7,416 nucleotides of DNA. Source: Chloroflexota bacterium (lineage in GTDB: Bacteria > Chloroflexota > Dehalococcoidia > SZUA-161). The stretch covers positions 1-7,416 of the forward strand of contig QIGA01000250.1 of NCBI GenBank assembly GCA_003229915.1, given 5' to 3'. The position numbers and the translations under genes are program-made. The notes under the pieces are model-generated. The model worked only from the letters and a program-made list of their open reading frames with translations, searched no databases and was not told the DNA's origin. Shown one piece after another: positions 1 through 6,149 of the stretch (positions are counted from its first letter, which is position 1; every line of letters begins with the position of its first letter).

Positions 1-213
1 GTCAAGAGAGTCTATGAGCATAAGAATAACCTGGTCGATGGATTTACCAAGAAGTATGGTGTTCACACTTTGGTTTATTGTGAAACAACGGGTGATGTTG
101 CAAGTGCCATTATGAGGGAGAAACGGCTCAAGAAATGGAAAAGGAAATGGAAGATCGAGCTAATCGAGAAGGAAAACCCTGGATGGAGATATCTTTATTT
201 TGACTTGTTATAG
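1..213 (+). CDS. GIY-YIG nuclease family protein, C-terminal part
   Basis: This is the last 70 codons of a gene that enters from the left edge; the stop is TAG at 211-213. The visible protein begins VKRVYEHKN and contains GFTKKYGV, LVYCETTGDV, a REKRLKKWKRKWKIELIE block and ends NPGWRYLYFDLL. This matches the C-terminal two thirds of the small (about 90-100 aa) stand-alone GIY-YIG proteins related to the UvrC N-terminal domain. The glutamate of REKRLK is the expected metal-binding catalytic residue. The GIY and YIG strands lie outside the window. Such proteins are predicted DNA endonucleases; the true substrate of this subfamily is not established. A perfect hairpin starts at the base after the stop codon, an arrangement that suggests a link between nuclease and repeat. 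The family is confident and the biological role is open. Confidence 0.88.
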   Translation, partial: VKRVYEHKNNLVDGFTKKYGVHTLVYCETTGDVASAIMREKRLKKWKRKWKIELIEKENPGWRYLYFDLL

Positions 214-290
214 ATTCCTGCTTTTGCAGGAATGACATGAGACGTCTCCCGATGGATAGCCCTGATGTCATCCTCGCGCAAGCGGGAATC
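213..290. repeat. Inverted pair of short palindromic repeat units
   Basis: Two 28-nt units face each other, at 213-240 and 263-290; reversing the first gives 21 of 28 matches with the second. Each contains its own hairpin. In the first, ATTCCTGC (214-221) pairs perfectly with GCAGGAAT (226-233) around a TTTT loop. In the second, ATCCTCGC (270-277) pairs with GCGGGAAT (282-289) around GCAA, with one mismatch and one T-G wobble. The shared flank reads ATGTCAT. The style is that of a dispersed REP-like element (GTCATTCC..GC..GC..GGAAT). There is no T-run after either hairpin, so a classical terminator is not supported, although either could still stabilise or end transcripts of the two converging genes. 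Confidence 0.75.
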
Positions 291-311
291 CAGAAGATTC
301 GCAGGTTAGGG

Positions 312-337
312 GCAGCACAGCGGAACCCACCCTACGA
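312..337. repeat. Fragment of dispersed ACCCACCCTACG repeat
   Basis: Bases 325-337 (ACCCACCCTACGA) are identical to 6314-6326. Bases 312-331 match 6253-6272 at 17 of 20 positions (GCAGC..AGCG.AACCCACC). The stretch is therefore a copy or part copy of the palindromic element found whole at 6242-6324. On the minus strand it reads CGTAGGGTGGGTT, and its first bases supply the TAG stop of the glycosyltransferase gene. Confidence 0.65.
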
Positions 338-1564
338 AGCTTTGGCGGCCTGGGTGCCGAGTACGGCTGTGTACTCTGCCACTATCTTGTTGGCGATGTT
401 TGACCAGCTAAAGCGGCTCACCGATGCGCGAATGGCCTCGGCGGACTGGGCGCGGGCATCTGGATTCGAAAGAAGTGAGGCTATACTGTCCGCAAGATGT
501 GCCGGAGCATTGTCACTCACCAGGTAGCCATTCTGCCCTTGAAGAACGACGCTCTCCATGCCTCCTACCCTGGTAGTTACTACGGGCGTGCCACATGCCA
601 GTGATTCCAGGGCCACGAGCCCAAAAGTCTCATAGTAGGAGGGCACAACACACACATCAGCGGCGCTGTAGTACAGGGGCAGTTCTTCCTGCCTCACGGT
701 GCCTGCGAAGGTCACGCTGTCTTGGATGCTCAGGCTTTGGGACAGGCTTTGCAGCCTTTCCACTTCAGGTTGGCATTCATCGTCGCCGCCGACGACCACC
801 AGTCTGACCCCGCGTTCTCTGTCCAGGCCAGGCATGGCCATAAACAACCTATCAATGCCCTTCAGCGGATCAACACGGCCCACGAACAGGACTATGCTGC
901 TGCCGTTGAAGCCCAGATGCCGCCTTGCGGTTTCCTTGTCCACGCTGCGGAAAAGGCTCAAATTCACGCCGCAGGGGACCACGCTGATTCTCTCGCGTGC
1001 GGCACCGTAGTAGCGGGCCAAATCCTCCTTCTCCTTCTCCGTGGCGGCAATAATCCTGTGGCACTCACTAACCAGCTCCCTTTCTCTCACCACGCGAAGC
1101 TCAGGTTCGTCCTCTCCGATGCCGATGGCATTCTTAACCGCGCCCAGTGTATGGAACATAGTGATATGGGGGACATCCCACCAGCCCTGCAGGTGTCTAC
1201 CCACCCAGCCTGACAGCCAGTAGTGGCTATGTATCAGATCGTATTGCAGGTTGTTGCCCTTCCTGAAGTTCTCCAAGGAGCAGGCCATGTCGGCGAGATG
1301 AGCGTAGAGCACCAGCTTGTGCATGCGCTCGACATCCCCCACCTGAAGATGGATAACCCGGGCGTTCTCGCCGAGCTCAACGATTTGATCGTCCGCTGGG
1401 TCGTGAGCGCGGGTGTAAATGTCCACCGAATGCCCCATCCTCCCCAGCTCGCGGGCAAGCTCGCGGATGTATACGCTCATGCCGCCTGTGTCCTTACTGC
1501 CCAGCTTGCCTACGGGGCAGCTATGGACGCTGAGCATTGCTATTCTCAGTCGGTCTGGTGTCAT
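332..1564 (-). CDS. GT4-family glycosyltransferase (MshA-like)
   Basis: Predicted retaining glycosyltransferase of family GT4 with a GT-B fold, moving a sugar from a nucleotide donor to an unknown acceptor on the cytoplasmic side. Numbered from the ATG at 1564 (410 aa), the N-terminal acceptor domain holds GGMSVYIRELARELG (from about residue 27), HSHYWLSGWVG (112-122) and FHTLGAVKN (137-145). The donor domain holds FVGRVDPLKG (227-236) and YETFGLVALE, whose E312 and E320 form the family's EX7E signature, then GTPVVTTRVGG. These blocks resemble MshA and sucrose-phosphate synthase-like enzymes, but nothing here shows mycothiol synthesis, so no symbol is given. An in-frame ATG at 1582 adds six residues. 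I prefer 1564 because GGAGG (1576-1580 on the complement) lies 11 nt before it, while 1582 has only a weak site. It follows the acyltransferase gene by about 50 bp. The C-terminus (AAKAS) and stop run into a repeat. Confidence 0.9.
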   Translation of the reverse strand: MTPDRLRIAMLSVHSCPVGKLGSKDTGGMSVYIRELARELGRMGHSVDIYTRAHDPADDQIVELGENARVIHLQVGDVERMHKLVLYAHLADMACSLENFRKGNNLQYDLIHSHYWLSGWVGRHLQGWWDVPHITMFHTLGAVKNAIGIGEDEPELRVVRERELVSECHRIIAATEKEKEDLARYYGAARERISVVPCGVNLSLFRSVDKETARRHLGFNGSSIVLFVGRVDPLKGIDRLFMAMPGLDRERGVRLVVVGGDDECQPEVERLQSLSQSLSIQDSVTFAGTVRQEELPLYYSAADVCVVPSYYETFGLVALESLACGTPVVTTRVGGMESVVLQGQNGYLVSDNAPAHLADSIASLLSNPDARAQSAEAIRASVSRFSWSNIANKIVAEYTAVLGTQAAKAS

Positions 1565-1615
1565 TGGGAATCCGTCCTCCATTGGTTCCGTTCTATGCGC
1601 GAATAGAAAAATCGG

Positions 1616-2596
1616 TCACTTGAGGGCTATCCGGCAACTGTATATAGGGATTTCTTTACCGCCCAGGCGGTATTTGTATTCCTCAGCCCCTTTCAGGAAG
1701 TCGTAAATCTTATCGCCTCTATTTATGCTGTCTTTGATAGAGAGCACTTTGGAGAGCACCCCCACGCTCAGGTAGCTGTATAGGGGATCGTAGCCGCTAT
1801 TATACAGGTACACTGTATCATTGTAGTCGAAGCACATAACAGCGGCTACAGGCAGCGCATTGATTGTCAAGACACTCAGTCTCAGGGCTTTGGCTTCTGC
1901 CATAGTCTCCGCTATTGATCTGAAGAAAGATTCCATCGGGGCGGTCATAAAGGCGGCCTTATCCGTTCTGCTGTTGCGAAGCAGCCTGAGAAAGACGTCC
2001 ATAGCATCCTGGACGCTTGCCACGTCCTCGACAGTGCTGTATCCTATGTCGCCCGCTTCGTACAATCTCCGCAGCTTGCGGCCAACCTCGCGCTGCTGCT
2101 GGGGAGTCAACATATCGAGGTATTCTTCCCAGGTAGGAGGCAGGTCGAGGTCAAGTGAAACATCCTCAAGGGTGCAGGAGACCGCATGTCCCTGACTCCT
2201 TGCCAGATCGACCAGATTGGTGAAAGCCGCGGAATCAGCTCTAAGCGATTCGAGGTATAGCTCGTCTATGCTGTCATGCCTCAAATAGTCCAGCAGGGCG
2301 GCGAAAAAAGCGGTTTCTTTCCCAGGGGCGACGACAAAGTCCATGTAATCACATACATCGGCGCTGCCGATGAAGGAAGCCCTGCCGTCCTTGACCATCA
2401 GCGGGGCGATGCCTATGATGTCTCCGTCTTCCATAACATTGCACAGATACTCTTCGGCTCCAGTACCGAACTCCCGCCACCAGGCTTGCAGCCAGTGGGG
2501 CAGAGCGAAGATAGAGTCCCACCTGAGGCGGTGGCGCTGGTCTTTCCCTGAAGCAGCCAGGCTTTCGAGGCTCTGTCTGGTTAGCTGGTGGCTCAT
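1616..2596 (-). CDS. GNAT acyltransferase, CelD/BcsL type
   Basis: A 326-aa soluble protein of the FemAB/CelD-like double-GNAT class. Visible landmarks are PHWLQAWWREFG (33-44), GDIIGIAPLMV (58-68), the central basic block QREVGRKLRRLYEAG (168-182), LRLSVLTINALPVAAVMCF (238-256), YLYNSGYDPLYS (263-274) and the C-terminal DFLKGAEEYKYRLGG (299-313). The last block is typical of family members that carry an acetyl or acyl group, or in FemAB an amino acid, to surface polymers. The substrate cannot be read from sequence. Length and motif order are normal. ATG at 2594-2596 is preceded by a weak AGAGAAAG site. It lies upstream of the glycosyltransferase on the same strand with a gap of about 50 bp, so the two are probably cotranscribed and modify the same surface glycan or lipid. 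The family call is firm; the pathway is inferred. Confidence 0.85.
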   Translation of the reverse strand: MSHQLTRQSLESLAASGKDQRHRLRWDSIFALPHWLQAWWREFGTGAEEYLCNVMEDGDIIGIAPLMVKDGRASFIGSADVCDYMDFVVAPGKETAFFAALLDYLRHDSIDELYLESLRADSAAFTNLVDLARSQGHAVSCTLEDVSLDLDLPPTWEEYLDMLTPQQQREVGRKLRRLYEAGDIGYSTVEDVASVQDAMDVFLRLLRNSRTDKAAFMTAPMESFFRSIAETMAEAKALRLSVLTINALPVAAVMCFDYNDTVYLYNSGYDPLYSYLSVGVLSKVLSIKDSINRGDKIYDFLKGAEEYKYRLGGKEIPIYSCRIALK

Positions 2597-2609
2597 ACTT
2601 TCTCTTACA

Positions 2610-2671
2610 AGTGTATCACCTTAAGTTGAGCGAATCAATTTCATTGTGTTAGGTTGGACGACGTCGTCCAA
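2610..2671 (-). promoter_or_regulatory. Candidate promoters of the acyltransferase/GT4 unit
   Basis: Two alternatives read leftward. One has TTGGAC (complement of 2666-2671), a 17-nt spacer and CACAAT (complement of 2643-2648). This leaves a leader of about 40 nt and puts the -35 and spacer inside the 30-bp palindrome. The other has TTGATT (complement of 2633-2638), a 17-nt spacer and TACACT (complement of 2610-2615), but leaves only 13 nt to the ATG and would be almost leaderless. Both match the sigma70 consensus only partly (7/12 and 8/12). Confidence 0.35.
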
Positions 2672-2677
2672 CCTAAC
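2648..2677. promoter_or_regulatory. Perfect 30-bp palindrome, operator candidate
   Basis: The half-site GTTAGGTTGGACGAC is followed directly by its exact reverse complement, with no mismatch and no spacer. It sits between two divergently transcribed units, 51 bp before the acyltransferase ATG and about 90 bp before the -35 of the rightward promoter. That position argues for a dimeric repressor or activator site rather than a terminator, since no gene ends here. As RNA it would fold into a 13-bp stem with an ACGT loop. It could also be one copy of a genome-wide repeat. No other copy is present in this window. Confidence 0.6.
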
Positions 2678-2766
2678 CGCTCGCAACTGACAACCCCTAT
2701 TACCGCGACAATCACATATAAAACCCTGATTTTTGAAGCCAATCGCTATTTCGGGGTCACTAACTC

Positions 2767-2795
2767 TTGGATGCCAAAGGCTGATTGGATATAAT
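2767..2795 (+). promoter_or_regulatory. Sigma70-like promoter for the membrane-protein unit
   Basis: TTGGAT at 2767-2772, a 17-nt spacer, and a perfect TATAAT at 2790-2795. Transcription would begin near 2802, giving a leader of about 45 nt before the ATG at 2848. Of the rightward candidates in this gap it is the best; a TATAAA at 2717-2722 has no matching -35. Confidence 0.6.
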
Positions 2796-2847
2796 CATTC
2801 CTGGGGACGGCTGCGTGAATTGCGCTGTGTCGCGACCGGTGGAGAGA

Positions 2848-3024
2848 ATGAGGCTTTTAGCCATACCAGTCTTGAGGCTATCGTTGGCGGCGTTGCTCGC
2901 TGCGGGCTGTGGCAGGAATGACGCTGGTTCGGGCAATGTCTATGTCGCAGGCAAGGGAGACGGCGTTACCGTTAACAGCTATTGTGTCCTTATGAAATAT
3001 GTGTCGCGGGAAACGGCGCTGTGA
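2848..3024 (+). CDS. Possible small lipoprotein ORF (58 aa)
   Basis: The ORF from ATG 2848 encodes MRLLAIPVLRLSLAALLAAG, then a cysteine at residue 21: a charged start, hydrophobic core and AAGC lipobox, as in a signal peptidase II substrate. The mature part would be only 38 residues. A purine-rich GGTGGAGAG (2839-2847 region) precedes the ATG closely, a sigma70-like promoter lies upstream, and its TGA (3022-3024) overlaps the GTG of the next gene as GTGA, which suggests coupled translation. Against it: it is short, I recognise no family, and the tail (SGNVYVAGKGDGV..MKYV) looks like one unit of an SBBP-type beta-propeller repeat, so it may be a decayed fragment of a larger secreted protein. 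The ORF stays open upstream to an ATG at 2785, which I consider too early because it would bury the signal peptide. Confidence 0.35.
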   Translation: MRLLAIPVLRLSLAALLAAGCGRNDAGSGNVYVAGKGDGVTVNSYCVLMKYVSRETAL

Positions 3025-3749
3025 GCTGGCTGAGCGGGGGTATCCTCTCTCCGGTAAATGAGGGAGGAGTCAGGCTACGGAAAGGATTGTTCCTCGGTAT
3101 CTTAGGCCTCGCATTCCTTCTGCTGTATGTGATTGACCTCACCTTTGACAACCTGCAAACCGATGTCCCCAAAGCTCTTCTGCCCTTTCTGGCCCTGGTC
3201 GTGAGCGACCTTCTTCTTCTGACAGAGGATCCCCTACAGTACTCCAGATCGGAGAGCAGTCGACACATCGTATTCTTCCAGGCTCAATTCCCCAGAATCT
3301 ACATTCAGAGGCAATACAATCTGCCGGCTGGCGAGGCGCGACAGAGATGGCTCAGCGTCCTCCGACAATGGAAGGATGAAAACCATCCGAACCATGCTTA
3401 CTTCGTCACCTTATTGAGAGCGAGGCATGGGTGCAGGGCAGTTTTCTACCTTCAGCGGGTGTTGCTCTGGCTCTCCTTGCTATCGTTTGTGGCGCTGGCG
3501 ATCCTCGCTGGTTTATCGTGGTGGGGAGGGCTCGACTTGCCCGGCTTCTATTCTCTTCAGAACGACAGCCTCACTGCGGCAAGGATCGCCTTTCCCTTTC
3601 TTCTGTTTGGCCTGTATCTGTACCTGCGCGTGGGTAACAGACCGGACCAGGAGAACCCCACCGGGGTATGGATGAAGTGGCAATGGATAAATGACCTGCT
3701 AAAGGCCTGGTGGGACCAAAACGAGGGCGCCAGCATCAAAAGGCGATAG
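3021..3749 (+). CDS. Four-helix integral membrane protein, unknown function
   Basis: I do not recognise this family. From the GTG at 3021 it has 242 residues. Four hydrophobic stretches are visible: about 22-40 (GLFLGILGLAFLLLYVIDL), 52-68, 147-167 and 187-204. A polar segment of about 75 residues lies between helices 2 and 3, rich in R, Q and aromatics (RHIVFFQAQFPRIYIQRQYN), and a Trp-rich tail (WMKWQWINDLLKAWW) ends in KRR. The helices and KRR end fit an inner-membrane protein with both ends in the cytoplasm. The reading frame extends to a TTG at 2982, but GTG 3021 is preferred because it overlaps the upstream stop and leaves a short head before helix 1. It lies 170 bp before the MoxR ATPase, which has its own promoter, so a functional link is positional only. 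Confidence 0.65.
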   Translation: MSWLSGGILSPVNEGGVRLRKGLFLGILGLAFLLLYVIDLTFDNLQTDVPKALLPFLALVVSDLLLLTEDPLQYSRSESSRHIVFFQAQFPRIYIQRQYNLPAGEARQRWLSVLRQWKDENHPNHAYFVTLLRARHGCRAVFYLQRVLLWLSLLSFVALAILAGLSWWGGLDLPGFYSLQNDSLTAARIAFPFLLFGLYLYLRVGNRPDQENPTGVWMKWQWINDLLKAWWDQNEGASIKRR

Positions 3750-3774
3750 ATCGGGCCGCTGGATTCGGCTCCGG

Positions 3775-3803
3775 TTGATTCTGGACTGCAGTCCCTATAT
3801 AAT
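3775..3803 (+). promoter_or_regulatory. Strong sigma70-like promoter with palindromic spacer
   Basis: TTGATT at 3775-3780, a 17-nt spacer, and a perfect TATAAT at 3798-3803. The spacer contains the exact 12-bp palindrome GGACTGCAGTCC (3783-3794). Transcription would start near 3810, leaving a leader of about 110 nt before the MoxR start at 3920. A protein bound to the palindrome would block RNA polymerase, so repression is the simplest reading. The normal 17-bp spacing argues against a MerR-type activator, which uses 19-20 bp. Confidence 0.7.
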
Positions 3804-3907
3804 TTAGCTGTAGAAGCCAATCTTTACGCAGCAAGCGATACCTCTCCGTAGTATTCGCCGCGCGCAGCCCAACCCAAAGCCAGGCATCCGGAGTGAAGTT
3901 ATCCTTC

Positions 3908-3913
3908 AGGAGG
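3908..3913 (+). promoter_or_regulatory. Shine-Dalgarno site that sets the MoxR start
   Basis: AGGAGG followed by six bases and GTG at 3920. The upstream in-frame GTG at 3893 has no comparable site, and translation from it would read through this one as Arg-Arg. The start is therefore placed at 3920. Confidence 0.8.
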
Positions 3914-3919
3914 CAATTT

Positions 3920-4780
3920 GTGAAGACCGATGGTTTTGGCCAATTCACGGGCACATCTGATTATGTCACCTCTGAGCCCTTGAGGAATGCGGTCAACGTG
4001 GCCATAGCTTTAGGAAGGCCCTTACTGATCAGGGGAGAGCCGGGGACAGGGAAAACAAAACTTGCCCACAGCATCGCCCGTGATCTGGGGAAAAGGCTGA
4101 TTATCTGGAATGTAAAGTCAACCACTAAGGCTCAGGAGGGACTGTATCTCTATGACACTGTGCAACGGCTCAATGACAGCCGCTTCGGCGATCGAGATAC
4201 CTCTGATATCAAGCAGTACATCAAGCTGGGCAAACTGGGACAGGCCTTCGCTTCCGCTGAGCAGGTTGCCTTGCTCATCGACGAGATTGACAAGGCTGAT
4301 ATTGAATTCCCCAATGACCTGCTTAATGAATTGGATGAAATGCGCTTCCATATCACCGAGACCAACGAGGACGTCACCGCCATCCACCGACCGATAACCG
4401 TCATCACCAGCAACGCTGAAAAGGAGCTTCCCGATGCCTTCTTGCGTCGTTGCATCTTCCACTACATTGAATTCCCCGACGCCGAGCTGATGGAGGAAAT
4501 CGTTCGGGTGCATTACCCTGATCTCAAGAACAGTCTTCTCGGTGAGGCCCTCAAGGCCTTCTACTCACTGAGAAGAATTGACGACTTCAGAAAGAAGCCG
4601 TCGACCAGCGAACTGATAGACTGGATTCAGGCTCTTGTTGCTAGCGGCGTGCCCGATGATAAGGTCTCCAGCGAGATTCCCTTCCTTGGCGCTCTCCTGA
4701 AGAAGGAGACCGATTACGACTATTTCGTGAACAGCCGCATGACTAGACTCGGCGATGGCTTAGTCCGCCGGCGGTGGTAG
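3920..4780 (+). CDS. MoxR-type AAA+ ATPase (CoxD-like)
   Basis: A 286-aa cytoplasmic ATPase of the MoxR branch, expected to form hexamers and remodel a client protein with a VWA partner. Visible from the GTG start: GEPGTGKT Walker A (39-46), the family block NVKSTTKAQEGLYLYD (about 64-79), LLIDEIDKADIEFPNDLL with Walker B D121/E122, VITSN with sensor-1 N165, and LPDAFLRRC with arginine-finger candidates R176/R177. The C-terminal lid (about 190-286) is short, with no extra domain. The start follows from a perfect Shine-Dalgarno site; the frame is open back to GTG 3893. The sequence is very close in style to the MoxR proteins encoded next to CoxE-type VWA proteins, here two bases downstream. 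In the best-known case, CoxD/CoxE, the pair matures the CO dehydrogenase active site; no such client is in this window. Confidence 0.93.
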   Translation: MKTDGFGQFTGTSDYVTSEPLRNAVNVAIALGRPLLIRGEPGTGKTKLAHSIARDLGKRLIIWNVKSTTKAQEGLYLYDTVQRLNDSRFGDRDTSDIKQYIKLGKLGQAFASAEQVALLIDEIDKADIEFPNDLLNELDEMRFHITETNEDVTAIHRPITVITSNAEKELPDAFLRRCIFHYIEFPDAELMEEIVRVHYPDLKNSLLGEALKAFYSLRRIDDFRKKPSTSELIDWIQALVASGVPDDKVSSEIPFLGALLKKETDYDYFVNSRMTRLGDGLVRRRW

Positions 4781-4782
4781 CG

Positions 4783-5952
4783 ATGTTCACCGACTTCTTC
4801 TATATCCTCCGCAAGAGGAAAGTACCGGTTTCTATTACCGAGTGGATGACCCTCATGGAGGCCCTTGCCAAGGGTTGCATCACTGACCTGGATGAATTCT
4901 ACTTCCTGGCAAGGGCGATACTGGTTAAGAGTGAAGCCTACTATGACCACTATGACATAGCCTTCCAGGAGTATTTCCAGGGGATTGAGACCCCGGCGGA
5001 GGTTACGGAACAACTGTTGGAATGGCTCAGGGATCCCCTCAACCGGCTGACCCTTACGGAGGAGGAGCTGGCACTGTTCGACCGGATGGATCTTGACGAG
5101 CTGCTCAGTGAACTGGAGAAGAGGCTCCAAGAGCAGATAGAGCAGCACGATGGGGGCAACTACTGGATCGGGCGAGGAGGCACCTCTCCCTTCGGGCATT
5201 CCGGGAGCCATCCCGCCGGCATTAGAATCGGTGGTGAAGGAGGGGGCAGGCACGCCGTCCAAATCGCTCATGACAGGAGGTGCCGGAACTACCGCCACGA
5301 TCTGACCCTCGACGTCCGCCAGATCAAGGTAGCCCTGAAAGGACTGCGACGGCTCAGCAGGGTTGGCCCTGAGGATGAGCTTGACCTGGAGGAGACAATC
5401 GAGGCGGCCGCCAAGAATTACGGTGAGATTGAGCTGATCTGGCGGCGCAGGCGGAAGAACGCGGCCAAGGTGCTCCTGTTGATGGATGTCGGCGGGTCTA
5501 TGGAGCCCTATGCCTTACTGTGCAGTAAACTGTTCTCGGCGGCTCACCGCAGCACTCATTTCAAGGAATTCCGGTACTACTATTTTCATAACTGCGTCTA
5601 CGACAGGCTCTATGAGGACATTACGATACAAGAGGCGACAAGCACCGATCATCTGCTGCGCACACTGGAGCCCGATTTCAAGGTGCTGCTGGTAGGAGAT
5701 GCCACGATGTCTCCCTATGAACTAACGGACAGACACGGGGCCATCAACTACTACGATCGCAACGAGACGCCGGGGATCGTTTGGCTCAAAAGGATTGCCG
5801 ATCATTTTACTCATTGTGTGTGGCTTAATGTAGAGAACCAACGCTACTGGAACCACACCACGGTTCGAATGATCGAGAGGGTTTTCCCCATGTACCCGCT
5901 AACCATCGAAGGCCTGGGTCAAGCCGTGAGGAAGCTACTCGTAAAGAATTAG
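4783..5952 (+). CDS. VWA-domain protein, CoxE family, partner of MoxR
   Basis: A 389-aa soluble protein of the CoxE (COG3552) type. The N-terminal half is helical and acidic (EVTEQLLEWL, ELLSELEKRLQEQIEQ). A linker carries the family signature GNYWIGRGGTSPFG and IRIGGEGGG, then NYRHDLTLDVRQIKVALKGLRRL. The VWA domain starts near residue 227 with KVLLLMDVGGSM. Its MIDAS motif is D235-x-G237-x-S239 rather than the classical DxSxS; this variant is normal in the family. A second metal-loop candidate is VGDATMSPYEL. The protein would bind Mg2+ and a client through the MIDAS site while the MoxR ATPase supplies energy. The ATG at 4783 is two bases after the MoxR stop, so the genes are translationally coupled. 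A GTG at 4774 would add three residues; GGTGG at 4773-4777 supports the ATG. Length and motif set look complete. Confidence 0.92.
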   Translation: MFTDFFYILRKRKVPVSITEWMTLMEALAKGCITDLDEFYFLARAILVKSEAYYDHYDIAFQEYFQGIETPAEVTEQLLEWLRDPLNRLTLTEEELALFDRMDLDELLSELEKRLQEQIEQHDGGNYWIGRGGTSPFGHSGSHPAGIRIGGEGGGRHAVQIAHDRRCRNYRHDLTLDVRQIKVALKGLRRLSRVGPEDELDLEETIEAAAKNYGEIELIWRRRRKNAAKVLLLMDVGGSMEPYALLCSKLFSAAHRSTHFKEFRYYYFHNCVYDRLYEDITIQEATSTDHLLRTLEPDFKVLLVGDATMSPYELTDRHGAINYYDRNETPGIVWLKRIADHFTHCVWLNVENQRYWNHTTVRMIERVFPMYPLTIEGLGQAVRKLLVKN

Positions 5953-6071
5953 CCCCGCTCACTCCATCAAACACCCCACATCTGACTGTTTGAGTTTCGA
6001 GAGGCGATCGTTCCCCATACCGGACCAGCGTTATCTTTCCCTTCCTTTCGTTTGAACTGTGTCTACCCCTA
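5953..6071. other. Gap after the VWA gene, no gene seen
   Basis: I find no coding pattern in this stretch. TCAAACA (5967-5973) can pair with TGTTTGA (5987-5993) around 13 bases shortly after the VWA stop. It lacks both a GC-rich stem and a T-run, so it is a poor terminator candidate. The rest is unremarkable, with a pyrimidine-rich patch at about 6031-6050. Confidence 0.4.
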
Positions 6072-6110
6072 ATCCGTGAATAAGACTCCGAAATCAGACC
6101 CTTATTCGGA
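6072..6110. repeat. Imperfect palindrome with GAATAAG/CTTATTC stem
   Basis: GAATAAG (6078-6084) pairs with CTTATTC (6101-6107), and TCC (6073-6075) extends it with GGA (6108-6110) across a two-base bulge, giving a 10-bp stem. An alternative pairing TCCGAA (6087-6092) with TTCGGA (6105-6110) competes for the same right arm. It looks like another dispersed palindromic element; no function can be assigned. Confidence 0.45.
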
Positions 6111-6149
6111 TATTGCCTGCCGACGAATCATGGCGAGACCTTCGGCAAA

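Noticed and set aside
214..233. Hairpin as a rho-independent terminator of the GIY-YIG gene
   Set aside because: No T-run follows on either strand; the repeat explanation fits better.
722..1213. Open frame of 163 codons on the plus strand opposite the glycosyltransferase
   Set aside because: It is the antisense of a clear GT4 gene, has no recognisable domain, and arises from the codon bias of the real gene.
2717..2722. TATAAA as a -10 box
   Set aside because: No acceptable -35 at 16-18 bp; the TATAAT at 2790 is better placed.
4720..5298. Open frame of 192 codons on the minus strand opposite the VWA gene
   Set aside because: It overlaps two strongly recognised plus-strand genes and shows no family motif.
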